Shown: positions 1 to 9,757, counted from the first letter of the stretch. The stretch is 64,000 nucleotides of DNA from Psychrobacter sp. LV10R520-6 (GCF_900182925.1 NZ_LT900024.1:2914001-2978000); one strand, 5' to 3'. The notes: generated by a model from the sequence alone, not told the origin. A program made the numbers and translations.

Positions 1-164
1 CGTCCGCCTAATACTTGCGGCACGATTGTATGATCATAAACTAAAGTATCGCCGCGCTCCTGATAGCTAATATAGCCGGTTTTATCATCAATAGACGTTT
101 CAAAGCGCTTGGCATCTTGGTTATGAGTAATATCTAAATTTTTCTCAGAATCTTGTTTGTTCAT
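1..164 (-). CDS. GNAT-like N-acetyltransferase of the short YjdJ type, 3' part outside the window
   Basis: Only the first 54 codons are present; the gene runs off the left edge. The start ATG (162-164) has a strong ribosome binding site, GGAGGG, 5 bases upstream on the minus strand. The segment reads GYISYQERGDTLVYDHTIVP followed by QVLGGR. This matches the core of the small GNAT-like (PF14542, YjdJ) family: a beta-hairpin, the strand carrying HT-V-P, and the start of the acetyl-CoA-binding loop, which normally reads G-x-G-x-A. Family members are stand-alone proteins of about 90-110 residues with unknown physiological substrates. The acetyl-CoA loop and C-terminus cannot be seen here, so the call rests on the N-terminal half. 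Confidence 0.65.
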   Translation of the reverse strand, partial: MNKQDSEKNLDITHNQDAKRFETSIDDKTGYISYQERGDTLVYDHTIVPQVLGG

Positions 165-503
165 TAGGACCCTCCATTAGTGGCTATTATTATTAATGTT
201 ATGATTGTTTTTGGTTTGTATTAAGTGATACGAGGCTTAAGTAAATACGTCAACTAAACCACGACTTAAACGATAAATCATTTGCTCTATTATTAGCAGT
301 TTTTATCTAAGTTTCCAGTCACTTACGGTAAGAGTAGATAGACCGTATGTTAATAACCTTAATGAACATTTAATAAGCAATTAATAGCTATTTAATAACT
401 ACTAGTCTGCTTTATTTGCATCACGCTTTATCTGAATACACCTTAATCTAAACGAGCTTTTATTTAAGTGAGCTTCTATTTAAAAGGGTTTTATTCAAAG
501 ACT
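165..503. other. Intergenic, AT-rich, no gene seen
   Basis: This stretch lies between the 3' end of the desaturase and the start of the GNAT-like gene, both on the minus strand. It is AT-rich and should contain the promoter of the GNAT-like gene. I see no convincing open frame, tRNA or terminator hairpin. Confidence 0.5.
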
Positions 504-1949
504 TTACCGTGCGTAAAACAAAGCTTGGCGAACTACTTGAGGGAGAAATCTACTGAGACCGCCTCTAGCTTGAGCATCTGGTTTAACTTTTTTAGAATCC
601 AGCATTGAGCTGCTATCGCTGTTGCTAACAGTATTCGACACGGATAGTTTATAAGCGCGCCATTCTTGGGCATTTGGCTTACTAAAGTGGTGAATACGTC
701 CCACCATTTGTTTAAATTGGCTACTGAATCGTCCCGTGTTATAGGTTAAATTATACTTGCGACATAGGGCCTGTACCTGCGGCGCAATGCGAGCATAGTG
801 GCTGGCGGGCATATCAGGGAAAATATGATGCTCAATCTGATGGGATAAGTTGCCCGTTAAAATGTGAAACAACGGACTGCCCTGAATGTTGCTGGAACCA
901 AGAATCTGACGTACATACCAATCGCCTTTACTCTCATTAGCATCAAGATGAGTGTAAATATGCGCTTGCTCCGTAAAATGTCCGCAAAATATCACCGCCC
1001 ACGTCCACAGATTGCGAACAATATTAGCAGTGACATTACCGCTTAACGTGGTCATGGCACTACCACGACCTAATGTTACCCCTGCTATAGTAGGTAAGAA
1101 AATGGCGTCTTTGCCCACTTGTCGTGTAATTTTGGCAAATAACGCGCGGGATTTTTGTTGCATTGTCTTATGCAGATTGGGAGTGTCCGCATATTCATCA
1201 ACACTGATTTGGATATCATGGAAGGCGACTGCCCATTCAAAGCCTAATGCTAAGATTGCAGTTTTAAATAAGTTATAGCGATCGCTTGGCGTCCAAGGCT
1301 GCTCATCAGTAACCCGAATCAAGTGATAACCGACGTCATGGTCGCGGCCGATGATATTGGTAAAAGTATGGTGCAAATAATTGTGCGAATGCTGCCATAG
1401 GGGCGCAGGACAAACGATATCCCAATCAAATTTTTGGCTATTAAGATGCGGGTGCTGCATCCAATCATATTGCCCGTGCATGACGTGATGACCAAGCTCC
1501 ATATTGTTTAATATTTTACTAAAGCTGAGCAGGGACGTCCCCAGTAGCCAAGCACTCATCTGACGACGACGTGATGACAGTCGTCCAGCAGTAGCCAGTA
1601 GACCACGTGCGACTAGCTCGCTATATACCACCGTCGCATAAACACGTTGAATATAACGCGCATCCTTGGCCCCTAGTGAGTCCATCACGCTTTGATAGAG
1701 CGCGTTTAGCTCATCAGCAAGTGCTTCGGTCTGGACTTTTGGTAATGGCGCACCCGTCAAAGTGGGATATCGAGTAGGCTGGGATTGCGTGTCCATAGGC
1801 TGATCATCAGCATCGGTATTGGCGGCCGTCGTATGAGCAGCTTGCACTACTGATAACAAGCGATCTTGAGCTGCCATCTGTCCATCGGTTAACGCAGTCA
1901 GAATAGATACAGCAGATTGTGCAGTGGATATAGGCGGTAATAAGCGCAT
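504..1949 (-). CDS. Membrane fatty-acid desaturase (acyl-CoA/acyl-lipid type)
   Basis: This is an integral-membrane di-iron desaturase of 481 residues. It has the three histidine clusters of the family: HHVMH at residues 154-158, HNYLHH at 189-194 and HQIEHH at 370-375. These ligate two irons and use O2 plus electrons to introduce a cis double bond into a fatty acyl chain. The first 60-70 residues are polar and not conserved. The gene lies 164 bp downstream of a ferredoxin-reductase-type protein in the same orientation, which is the obvious electron donor. The same pairing is known for Pseudomonas DesB with its oxidoreductase and for mycobacterial DesA3. The position desaturated (delta-9 is most likely from these relatives) cannot be read from sequence. 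The role inferred here is membrane fluidity at low temperature. Confidence 0.87.
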   Translation of the reverse strand: MRLLPPISTAQSAVSILTALTDGQMAAQDRLLSVVQAAHTTAANTDADDQPMDTQSQPTRYPTLTGAPLPKVQTEALADELNALYQSVMDSLGAKDARYIQRVYATVVYSELVARGLLATAGRLSSRRRQMSAWLLGTSLLSFSKILNNMELGHHVMHGQYDWMQHPHLNSQKFDWDIVCPAPLWQHSHNYLHHTFTNIIGRDHDVGYHLIRVTDEQPWTPSDRYNLFKTAILALGFEWAVAFHDIQISVDEYADTPNLHKTMQQKSRALFAKITRQVGKDAIFLPTIAGVTLGRGSAMTTLSGNVTANIVRNLWTWAVIFCGHFTEQAHIYTHLDANESKGDWYVRQILGSSNIQGSPLFHILTGNLSHQIEHHIFPDMPASHYARIAPQVQALCRKYNLTYNTGRFSSQFKQMVGRIHHFSKPNAQEWRAYKLSVSNTVSNSDSSSMLDSKKVKPDAQARGGLSRFLPQVVRQALFYAR

Positions 1950-2113
1950 TAATAATCCTTAACCGAATCGGCTCAAATAAATAACAAGCATTAAGTTCGG
2001 TTTAATAGTTCGTCTAAGTTTTAGCGAAAAGTATAAGTTAAATCTAGTTTCTTTTTTCATGTTATAAGCTGTTATAAAATTTTATAGGCAGGTGTCTTTT
2101 GTGTCAAATATTA

Positions 2114-3403
2114 CTAAATATCCAGCACCACGTCAGTCACAGGCACATTGATGCAAGTTTGGATAGATTCGTAGCCGTCACTGCTTAGCTTACCAGTTTG
2201 AATATTTTTGACCACGCCGCTGACCTTATTGCAACGGCACAATTGGCAGATGCCTTGTCGGCAGCCATAATTTAGGCGAATGCCAGCGTCTTCCGCACTC
2301 AACAGTAATGTGGTGTCACTGGTGAACCGGCGTTGCCGCCCGCGTAAATAAACAGTCTTTTCTTCTATACTACCTGTAGTGTTCTGCTCTGTTTTATCAT
2401 TATTAAAACTAGGTAAGGCATAGCCAAAGTTCTCTATAATAATATTGTCGCGCAGAGAGCTTCCCTGTGGCAAGGTTATTTCTGCTGTCGCGCGGTACAA
2501 TCCTGCTAATAACTCTTGCGAACCACAAGCAAATATTTGTGTATCAGCTAAAGGTAAGCCCAAAGCCAATAAGCTCTCCGTACTCAAATGACGGCTGTCC
2601 GCCAAATAAGTGCTGCGGTCTTCAGTATTGATAAGATGATAGGTAAACATTGGATATTTAGCGGCTAAACGCTGCCAATTTCCCTGAAGAGGACTTTTTA
2701 TTAATGCCGTGCGATTATAGTATAACAAAGTCACCTGATGACCATATTGCAGAGCTTGGGTAATCAGACCTAACATTGGAGTAATACCACTACCACCAGC
2801 AATAAATAATAGCGGTGATAGCTTATTAACATTTAATTCTTCTGCAGCAAATAGTTCGTTAATAGTTGACTCGTTAATAGATGACTTTTTAGTAGTAGAA
2901 GAGCTAACTTGTTTCTTCAAAACTGTCTGCTCTAAAGTAAAGTCACCAATCGGCACACTACTGTCAAATATAGCGCCAAGAGCGGCGTGCTGTGTCAAGT
3001 AATCAGAAACCAATCCTTGTGGCTTGATGGCGATAGTGACAGTATGGCGTTGCGATTTTTTATTTTTACTGGTTTTGTCGCTAGTGACATCATCGTGCCA
3101 CCATAGCGGTTGCTGTGGCAAGCCGACTAACGAATAACTGCGCTGATGATAAATGCCATCAATGACAACGTTTAAATTGAGATATTGTCCACCTTGCCAG
3201 CCGCCTTTCAACCCAAACGCCTGCTTTCTAAAAGCACGATTGGTCTCAAACTGTAGCGCTATCAAATCATCACTAAGCGCGCGGCGTGCTATTAGTCGCA
3301 GCTTAGGCACAGTTAATGACCAAAAAGGATGCAGCCGCGACCCCATAAAACCAATAAAAGCATGTTGAACAATTTCAGGCTGATAGCCGCTGGGCATAAT
3401 CAC
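2114..3403 (-). CDS. Flavodoxin/ferredoxin reductase with C-terminal 2Fe-2S domain, electron donor to the desaturase
   Basis: This 429-residue, three-domain oxidoreductase transfers electrons from NAD(P)H through FAD to a plant-type 2Fe-2S centre. The N-terminal flavin domain carries RSYSL near residues 110-115, the FAD-binding R-x-Y-S. The NAD-binding domain contains LLFIAGGSGITPMLGLI. The C-terminal ferredoxin domain has GCRQGICQLC, with the remaining cysteine in QTCINVP close to the end. It lies upstream of the desaturase on the same strand and probably supplies its electrons. The reading frame opens with GTG at 3401-3403 and has an ATG two codons later; AAGG lies just upstream of both, so either may be used. 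The 164-bp gap to the desaturase leaves co-transcription likely but unproven. Confidence 0.85.
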   Translation of the reverse strand: MIMPSGYQPEIVQHAFIGFMGSRLHPFWSLTVPKLRLIARRALSDDLIALQFETNRAFRKQAFGLKGGWQGGQYLNLNVVIDGIYHQRSYSLVGLPQQPLWWHDDVTSDKTSKNKKSQRHTVTIAIKPQGLVSDYLTQHAALGAIFDSSVPIGDFTLEQTVLKKQVSSSTTKKSSINESTINELFAAEELNVNKLSPLLFIAGGSGITPMLGLITQALQYGHQVTLLYYNRTALIKSPLQGNWQRLAAKYPMFTYHLINTEDRSTYLADSRHLSTESLLALGLPLADTQIFACGSQELLAGLYRATAEITLPQGSSLRDNIIIENFGYALPSFNNDKTEQNTTGSIEEKTVYLRGRQRRFTSDTTLLLSAEDAGIRLNYGCRQGICQLCRCNKVSGVVKNIQTGKLSSDGYESIQTCINVPVTDVVLDI

Positions 3404-3699
3404 GTTACCTTTTAGGTGTTACTTACTCTGTAGTACTTAATAATTATTTATAAAATTTTTAAACTGAATGCTGCACTGTACAATAAGAGCAGTCATTTAT
3501 TAAGATATACTAATATAATAGCGTCTATTGATTGAATTTGCGAAATATTTGATGCTATTTTTTGTGGACTTTATAAAACAGGAATGAATCAGAAGTATAA
3601 GTAAGCAAGTTGAATAATAATTTAATGAAAATTTTTGTAGAAAAGGGTCATGGCTTTGGAGTAAAAGACGCAAAACAAGCTGTAAAACAGCCTGTCAGC
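3404..3699. other. Intergenic between divergent reductase and ettA genes
   Basis: This stretch separates two divergently transcribed genes and must hold the promoter of the reductase-desaturase unit. It is AT-rich. I see no coding frame and no strong hairpin. Confidence 0.4.
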
Positions 3700-3728
3700 T
3701 TGCAGGGTATGCGCTACAATGCGATAAT
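3700..3728 (+). promoter_or_regulatory. Sigma-70-type promoter of ettA
   Basis: TTGCAG (3700-3705) and GATAAT (3723-3728) are separated by exactly 17 bases. They lie about 100 bp upstream of the ettA start, giving a leader of roughly 90 nt. Both hexamers match the sigma-70 consensus at five (-10) and four to five (-35) positions. Confidence 0.5.
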
Positions 3729-3827
3729 GACCTATAATTTGTAACCCTGATTTTGAGGTACGGCACGCTTAGCATCATCGCTGAGTCGCATTTGCTGGCC
3801 TCTTCTATGCAGTCTATCGGAGTGTTA

Positions 3828-5489
3828 ATGGCTCAATATATTTACACGATGAACAACGTGTCAAAACTTGTTCCGCCTAAACGCGAGATCTTAAAAAATA
3901 TCAATCTGTCCTTTTTCCCTGGTGCCAAAATCGGGGTATTGGGTATCAATGGTTCAGGTAAATCAACCTTGCTACGCATTATGGCCGGCGTTGATACCGA
4001 ATTCAGTGGTGAGGCACGTGCCCAAACAGGCACTAAAATTGGTTATTTACCACAAGAGCCGCAGTTAGATGACAGCAAAGACGTGCGCGGTAATGTCGAA
4101 GATGGTATGCGTGAAGCCTTAGATGCGCTATCGCGTCTGGATGCTATTTACGGCGAATACGCCGACCCTGATGCAGACTTTGATAAGCTGGCTGAAGAAC
4201 AAGGTAAGATGGAAGATATCATCCAAACGTGGGATGCACATACCTTAGATACCCAGTTAGAAAAAGCGGCCGACGCCTTACGTCTGCCACCATGGGATGC
4301 TGACGTGAGTAGACTATCCGGTGGTGAAAAACGCCGTGTGGCCTTATGCCGTCTGCTATTATCACGCCCTGATATGCTATTACTTGACGAACCGACCAAC
4401 CATTTGGACGCTGAATCTGTCGCATGGCTAGAGCAGTTCTTGCAAAATTATAGCGGTACTATCGTGGCTATTACCCATGACCGTTATTTCTTGGATAATG
4501 TGGCGCAGTGGATTTTGGAGCTTGACCGTGGTCATGGCTATCCGTATGAAGGCAATTATACTGAATGGCTAGAGCAAAAGAATACCCGTCTAGAGCAACA
4601 AAATAAGCAAGAAGAATCGTTTGCGAAAGCCCTGAAAAAAGAGCTTGAGTGGATACGTAAAAACAAAAAAGGTCAACAGGCTAAATCTAAATCTCGTGTA
4701 CAACGTTTTGAAGAGCTAAACTCGCAAGAGTTCCAAAAACGTAACGAGACCTCTGAGATTTATATTCCACCTGGTCCACGTCTAGGTAATAAAGTCATTG
4801 AAATTAATGATATTGCCAAATCATTTGGCGACCGTTTGTTGTACGAAAACCTAAGCTTTAACGTGCCAGCGGGTGCTATCGTCGGTATCATCGGTCCAAA
4901 TGGCGCGGGCAAAACCACGCTATTTAATATGATTACCGAGCGTGACACTCCAGATGCTGGTTCAGTTGATTTGGGTGAGAGTGTCAGTGTCGCTTATGTT
5001 GGTCAGGTTCGTGATAACTTAAACGATGACAAAACCGTTTGGGAAGAAATTTCTGATGGCCTTGATATCATTACGGTTGGCGAATATACCACGCCGAGCC
5101 GTGCCTATATCGGCCGCTTCAATTTCAAAGGCTCAGACCAACAAAAACGTGTCGGTCAACTGTCCGGTGGTGAGCGTAACCGCTTACAACTGGCGAAGAC
5201 TTTGAAGCAAGGCGCCAACGTGCTGTTACTTGATGAACCATCGAACGATTTAGACATTGAAACCTTACGTGCGCTGGAAGATGCTATTCAAGTATTCCCC
5301 GGCACGGTAATGGTAGTCTCGCATGATCGCTGGTTCCTTGACCGTATTGCGACTCATATCTTAGCATTTGAAGAAGAAGGTCCAGTCTGGTTTGACGGTA
5401 ACTACTCTGAGTTTGAAACTTATCGCAAAAAACAATTGGGCGCTGATTCCGGTCCTAAACGTATGAAGTATAAGAAAATTACCAACTAA
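3828..5489 (+). CDS. ettA: Energy-dependent translational throttle protein EttA (ABC-F ATPase)
   Basis: EttA is a cytosolic ABC-F protein that binds the ribosomal E site and gates entry into elongation according to the ATP/ADP ratio. The protein has two ABC ATPase modules. The first has Walker A GINGSGKST, signature LSGGEKRRVALCRLLLSRPDMLLLDEPTNHLD split over signature and Walker B, then the long charged linker rich in Glu/Lys/Gln. The second has GPNGAGKTT, LSGGERNRLQLA and LLLDEPSNDLDIET. The open frame begins further upstream at 3753, but the ATG at 3828 has GGAG six bases upstream. It gives the family N-terminus MAQYIYTMNNVSK and a length of 553 residues, close to the 555 of E. coli EttA. 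A strong terminator follows. Confidence 0.95.
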   Translation: MAQYIYTMNNVSKLVPPKREILKNINLSFFPGAKIGVLGINGSGKSTLLRIMAGVDTEFSGEARAQTGTKIGYLPQEPQLDDSKDVRGNVEDGMREALDALSRLDAIYGEYADPDADFDKLAEEQGKMEDIIQTWDAHTLDTQLEKAADALRLPPWDADVSRLSGGEKRRVALCRLLLSRPDMLLLDEPTNHLDAESVAWLEQFLQNYSGTIVAITHDRYFLDNVAQWILELDRGHGYPYEGNYTEWLEQKNTRLEQQNKQEESFAKALKKELEWIRKNKKGQQAKSKSRVQRFEELNSQEFQKRNETSEIYIPPGPRLGNKVIEINDIAKSFGDRLLYENLSFNVPAGAIVGIIGPNGAGKTTLFNMITERDTPDAGSVDLGESVSVAYVGQVRDNLNDDKTVWEEISDGLDIITVGEYTTPSRAYIGRFNFKGSDQQKRVGQLSGGERNRLQLAKTLKQGANVLLLDEPSNDLDIETLRALEDAIQVFPGTVMVVSHDRWFLDRIATHILAFEEEGPVWFDGNYSEFETYRKKQLGADSGPKRMKYKKITN

Positions 5490-5518
5490 GTTTAAACTAC
5501 AAATCATTTATAAATATG

Positions 5519-5554
5519 CGAAAAAAGACCTCTAATTAATTAGAGGTCTTTGTT
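5519..5554. terminator. Bidirectional rho-independent terminator between ettA and plsB
   Basis: A near-perfect palindrome, AAGACCTCTAA paired with TTAGAGGTCTT (5525-5550), is flanked by an A-run on the left and a short T-run on the right. It can end both ettA and the convergent plsB. Confidence 0.8.
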
Positions 5555-5625
5555 ATTGGGCTGCTATTTTATCAAGTTGGCGTTAATTTTTTATTGAATG
5601 GGCATTAAGCTGTTTTCAATTTACA

Positions 5626-8445
5626 TTAACGCTTACGCCCAAATTTACGCTGTTTTTTATTGCTAATTTCAGTAATCGCATGGGCAATTTCTTCTTCATC
5701 AAGGCTCGCGACTTGCTGCAGAATTTGCATCATATCAGGGCTCAGCACATATTTGGCATGATGAGCGATATCATCTATACGTTGATCAAAAGTTAATATG
5801 CCAGTCTCTTCCTCTTTTCGTAGATAGTCGAGGCGGATAAGCGCGTTAACAAAGCTGAGGAATAACGAGCGATCAAAGAAATCCGGAATGTCATCAGCAT
5901 AAAGGACGGATAAACGCTGGCCTAGTAGATGGCAGAGATCAACTACCTCGTCTGCGGTTAAGTTACCTGACCCTTGCTGAGCCAGTAGGGCAAGGGTCAT
6001 AAAGTAACGTTCAAGGCTTTGCTCAACGGGGGTGCCGAGCACCTCTAACTGCTGGTAGCAGTTGCTATTGGCTTCAGGGACGCTGAGCATGCCGTCACTT
6101 AATTCGACAATAAGACCATGAGTCAACATATTATCAATCTTTTGATTGAGGGTATCGGTCAAACCATGGGCGGGATAATATAAAAATAATTCGCTTTGTA
6201 AGAAGGGATATAGTTGCTCCACAATACCATCTAAGCGACTGCGCTCGATACGACCATTACGGGCTACTAAGGCCGCTAGGAACGACTGTAGAATAAATAC
6301 ATGCAAGATATTATTACGGAAATAGCTGAGTAATGCCGCTTGCTTGTCCGCCACTTGAATAATATCACCTAAGATATGCGGCGTACGTTCAATAAGCTTG
6401 AGCTTAATACCATAATCAATGATTTGCTGCGGGCTCATATCAGTGATGATCGTATCATCGGAATAAGGCTGCTTGCGCGCGATACTTTGGTAAAGGGAAA
6501 TTTGCTCCCGGCAAATTTCCTCATCTAATGCTGATTTTGGTGCTGATAGTAGTACTAAGGACAACAGCGATACTGGGTTAATTACCGCTGCTTTATTAAT
6601 ATGCTGCATAATCTTGACGCCAATATTATCGACCATGGCGCTGGTCTTGTCATCGAGTGGCGTATCTGTGCGATCAGCAGGCAAGCTGTCAGCAGGCACA
6701 TCGAACTTTTCCATAAAATCGGTAAGATGTAAGGGTGTACCAAAACTTAGATGAACGTTACCAAAGATGCGCTCAATCTTACGCCCAACTTTTAGTAACC
6801 CCATTAAGGATTCTGACTCTTTTGGTTTGCCTTTTAACTCACCAACGTAAGTGCCGCCTTCCATGATGCGCTCGTAGCCGATATAAGTCGGAATGAATAC
6901 TACCGGTTTATTGGTTTGGCGTAGCTGACTGTGAATCGTCATCGCTAACATGCCCATCTTCGGTGGTAGCAGTCTTCCTGTGCGCGAGCGCCCGCCTTCA
7001 ATAAAGTACTCAATAGGGGTGTTTCGGGTGATGAGGGTGTGCATATATTCGCGTAATACCGCGGTATACAGCGGATTATCGCGAAAGCTGCGACGAATAT
7101 AAAAGGCGACCGCACCGCGAAGCATGGGACCTAAGATTGGCACATCTAAGTTATCACCAGCGGCAACATAAGGAATACTCAATCCGCGCTTATAGATCAC
7201 ATAAGACAGTAGGAGATAGTCGACATGGCTACGATGACAGGGCACATAAATAATTTCATGATCAGCCGCAAGCTCACGCACACGCTCAAAATGATGCACT
7301 TCCACACCGTCATAGAGCCGCGTCCATAACCAAGTCAAAAACCGATCAAAGACCCGTATAATGGGGTGGGAATAATTGTTGACCATCTCATTGGCATACC
7401 CTTTAGCAAGACCTCGTGCCTCACGGGCGCTGATATTCGTTACTTTGGCTTCGCTTTCTATCGCATACTTGATGGCAGGTGAATAAATCAGCTTATCTAC
7501 CAAGTTACGCCGATCTGATAAATCAGGACCGAGCATACTGGCGCGCTGTTTATCAAGGTAAATGTTGAGCTGCTGCTGTAACGTGCGCACCAGCTCGCGA
7601 TTGGCGTTAGCAGAGGGAACTAAGGCCTTAGTAATTTTCTGTGTGACGCGGTCTTGACTTAAATTACCTTGTAAATCAACTGAAACGGCGCTGCTATCCA
7701 CACTATCAAGGTTTTCAATATTATCAAGGCTACTATCTTTGCTATTAACACTATGAAGAGCTACTGGCTCATCTGTACTGTCATGCAGGCTTTGATAAAT
7801 AATCTTGCGCAAATCTTGCGCGGGATGGAATTGTACAAAGGTATCGCGTCCCATCACTCCAATATTAAATAACTGCTTGGTAATGCTTGGATCTTCCCAG
7901 TTATCGGCCGCTAGTAGCTTAAATAAGGAGTCCTCTTTGTCAGGGGCGCGTCCCCAAAGGATAGAGACGGGTACCAACCTTATCTGCAAGTCTGGATACT
8001 GTAAAGTGGCAGCGACTAAACGCGAGAGACGCGGCGACAGCTGGTCATCTTTAGCCTTTGGATGATGTAAAAATATAATAGCCGCATTCTCACGAATTTG
8101 ATGGGCAGTATCTTTTACCCCGACCAAAGCAGGCGGTAGCTTATGCTCTTGAGTTTGCAGATCAATCAAAATACTGTTAGAGCGCGAATAATCTTGTAGC
8201 ACATAAAAGGTTAGCGTTTGGTCATCAGCATCAAACTCTGGCAGCTCGCCTAAAAGTTTGGGCTTGACGGCCATGTCGAGCGTCTGCCCCGATATCTTGC
8301 GATAAAGCTGACTAATTGGTGCATTAGAATAGGATTTTGCAACTATTGGATTGGCGTCAGCGGCTGAAGTAGTACCAGTTTCTAAGGTAGTATTATTAAC
8401 TACTGGCGCCTTAAAAATCCGTTTTTTTAGGAACTTTGGTATCAT
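5626..8445 (-). CDS. plsB: Glycerol-3-phosphate 1-O-acyltransferase PlsB
   Basis: PlsB catalyses the first step of phospholipid synthesis, acylating sn-glycerol 3-phosphate at position 1 with acyl-CoA or acyl-ACP at the inner membrane. The acyltransferase blocks are clear: HRSHVDYLLLSY (the HX4D catalytic motif) near residues 399-404, GAVAFYIRRSF, EYFIEGGRSRTGR and VFIPTYIGYERI. The 939 residues exceed the roughly 807 of E. coli PlsB. The excess lies mainly in the N-terminal ~280 residues, which contain low-complexity Asp/Ser/Asn stretches. The C-terminus ends in a basic tail, KKQRKFGRKR. The gene is convergent with ettA and apparently monocistronic. The upstream 240 bp contains no other gene. 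Confidence 0.95.
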   Translation of the reverse strand: MIPKFLKKRIFKAPVVNNTTLETGTTSAADANPIVAKSYSNAPISQLYRKISGQTLDMAVKPKLLGELPEFDADDQTLTFYVLQDYSRSNSILIDLQTQEHKLPPALVGVKDTAHQIRENAAIIFLHHPKAKDDQLSPRLSRLVAATLQYPDLQIRLVPVSILWGRAPDKEDSLFKLLAADNWEDPSITKQLFNIGVMGRDTFVQFHPAQDLRKIIYQSLHDSTDEPVALHSVNSKDSSLDNIENLDSVDSSAVSVDLQGNLSQDRVTQKITKALVPSANANRELVRTLQQQLNIYLDKQRASMLGPDLSDRRNLVDKLIYSPAIKYAIESEAKVTNISAREARGLAKGYANEMVNNYSHPIIRVFDRFLTWLWTRLYDGVEVHHFERVRELAADHEIIYVPCHRSHVDYLLLSYVIYKRGLSIPYVAAGDNLDVPILGPMLRGAVAFYIRRSFRDNPLYTAVLREYMHTLITRNTPIEYFIEGGRSRTGRLLPPKMGMLAMTIHSQLRQTNKPVVFIPTYIGYERIMEGGTYVGELKGKPKESESLMGLLKVGRKIERIFGNVHLSFGTPLHLTDFMEKFDVPADSLPADRTDTPLDDKTSAMVDNIGVKIMQHINKAAVINPVSLLSLVLLSAPKSALDEEICREQISLYQSIARKQPYSDDTIITDMSPQQIIDYGIKLKLIERTPHILGDIIQVADKQAALLSYFRNNILHVFILQSFLAALVARNGRIERSRLDGIVEQLYPFLQSELFLYYPAHGLTDTLNQKIDNMLTHGLIVELSDGMLSVPEANSNCYQQLEVLGTPVEQSLERYFMTLALLAQQGSGNLTADEVVDLCHLLGQRLSVLYADDIPDFFDRSLFLSFVNALIRLDYLRKEEETGILTFDQRIDDIAHHAKYVLSPDMMQILQQVASLDEEEIAHAITEISNKKQRKFGRKR

Positions 8446-8686
8446 AATAAAAAGTCAAATTTGTCAAATATAATGGGCGTATGATGCCATAAAAGTACAC
8501 AAAGCGATATATAGTGTCTGTATTTACCATTAATAATATAAGGCCATAATAAGGTTGTTTGAATCATCATCTAAATAACTAGATACTTAGAGCATCAGCT
8601 ATTTAAACTAACAGCGTATCTGCGTAAGATGAGTAACGCTATACTTAAGCTTATCTTCCATCACCACTTATTGAAGTTAAACACTT

Positions 8687-9157
8687 ATGACTCCTGCTAT
8701 CAAACTTGCCAAACAGCGTGGCCTTGATTATCAGCTACACGAATATAGGCATGATAATAGTGCAACCTCTTATGGATTAGAAGCGGCTGAAAAACTAGGT
8801 GTTACTGCCGCACAAGTCTTTAAAACGTTAGTGGTAGCAACAGAAGCTGGCGCGTTAGCAGTCGCCATAGTGCCGGTCGATACCACTTTAAATTTTAAAA
8901 AAATGGCCAAAGCGCTGAGCTGCAAAAAGGTACAAATGGCGGATCCCAAAAAAGTCGCACGTAGTACAGGTTATGTACTCGGCGGCGTCAGTCCATTAGG
9001 GCAAAAGAAGCAATTACCTTCGGTGATAGACAGCTCTGCTCAAGATCAGCCAACTATATATGTCAGCGCGGGTCGCCGTGGTTTGGAGATTGAGCTACCA
9101 CCACTGCAATTGGCTGAAATTATTGATGCCCGTTTTGAGGCGATAACTGATAGCTAA
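8687..9157 (+). CDS. ybaK: Cys-tRNA(Pro)/Cys-tRNA(Cys) deacylase YbaK
   Basis: This is a 156-residue member of the YbaK/ProX editing family, which hydrolyses Cys-tRNA(Pro) made in error by prolyl-tRNA synthetase. Family hallmarks are the N-terminal TPAIKLAKQRGLDYQLHEY, the VFKTLVV strand, and the central K-x-x-M/L-x-K region with FKKMAKAL. The glycine-rich substrate loops read YVLGGVSPLGQKK and YVSAGRRGLEIEL. The ATG follows an AT-rich leader with no strong ribosome binding site. The gene stands alone, divergent from plsB. Confidence 0.92.
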   Translation: MTPAIKLAKQRGLDYQLHEYRHDNSATSYGLEAAEKLGVTAAQVFKTLVVATEAGALAVAIVPVDTTLNFKKMAKALSCKKVQMADPKKVARSTGYVLGGVSPLGQKKQLPSVIDSSAQDQPTIYVSAGRRGLEIELPPLQLAEIIDARFEAITDS

Positions 9158-9382
9158 TAGCGATTATAAAGTCTTAAACGTATTAAGCTTTCTAGATTCC
9201 ACTAATCTATTGTTTAACATCTATAGTGCGTACTAAATAAAATAGATACGGAATATAAAATCGCATAGTTGGCAAAATTATCTCGCTTGCTGTGCAGCTT
9301 TGCCACTCCAAAGGCTTCGAAAATTTCTCCAGCTAGGCTATATCTGTTTTAAACTGGACCAACTATAAACAGGATGACTCAC

Positions 9383-9757
9383 ATGCCGCATTTAACTATT
9401 CAAGCCACTCCCAATGTCATCATTCCTCATGCTGAATCTTTACTGAAAGCGCTCAATAAAGCGCTTTGGGATAGTGGACACTTTGGTAAGCCCACTGATA
9501 TTAAGGCTCGCATGCTCCCGATAACGACCTTTTTAGTAGGAGTAGAAGATGATGAGCAAGAGCATGGTTTTATTTACGCGCATTTTAAATTAATGGCAGG
9601 TCGTGATATTAATGTGCGCAATCAGCTGGCAGAGTTATTGGTTGCTACCATAGAGGATAAGCTAGGCGCAGCACAATCAGGTCGTACGGCGCTACAAATA
9701 TGCGTCGAAGTAGAAGAGATTAGCGCTGTTTATCAAAAGAAAATGCTTGGTCGTTGA
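9383..9757 (+). CDS. 5-carboxymethyl-2-hydroxymuconate delta-isomerase-like protein (tautomerase superfamily)
   Basis: This protein of 124 residues resembles the trimeric CHMI (HpaF, PF02962) branch of the tautomerase superfamily. That branch shifts a double bond in the homoprotocatechuate meta-cleavage pathway using an N-terminal proline as general base. The frame opens at 9374, but that ATG overlaps the AGGA that would be its own ribosome binding site. The second ATG, at 9383, lies 8-9 bases after AGGA and yields MPHLTIQATPN. Met removal would then expose the catalytic Pro1, which decides the start. The internal H-x-A-x-F-x-L-M-x-G-R pattern (YAHFKLMAGRD) and the C-terminal conserved stretch agree with the family. 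No other homoprotocatechuate genes are nearby, so the substrate is uncertain. Confidence 0.8.
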   Translation: MPHLTIQATPNVIIPHAESLLKALNKALWDSGHFGKPTDIKARMLPITTFLVGVEDDEQEHGFIYAHFKLMAGRDINVRNQLAELLVATIEDKLGAAQSGRTALQICVEVEEISAVYQKKMLGR

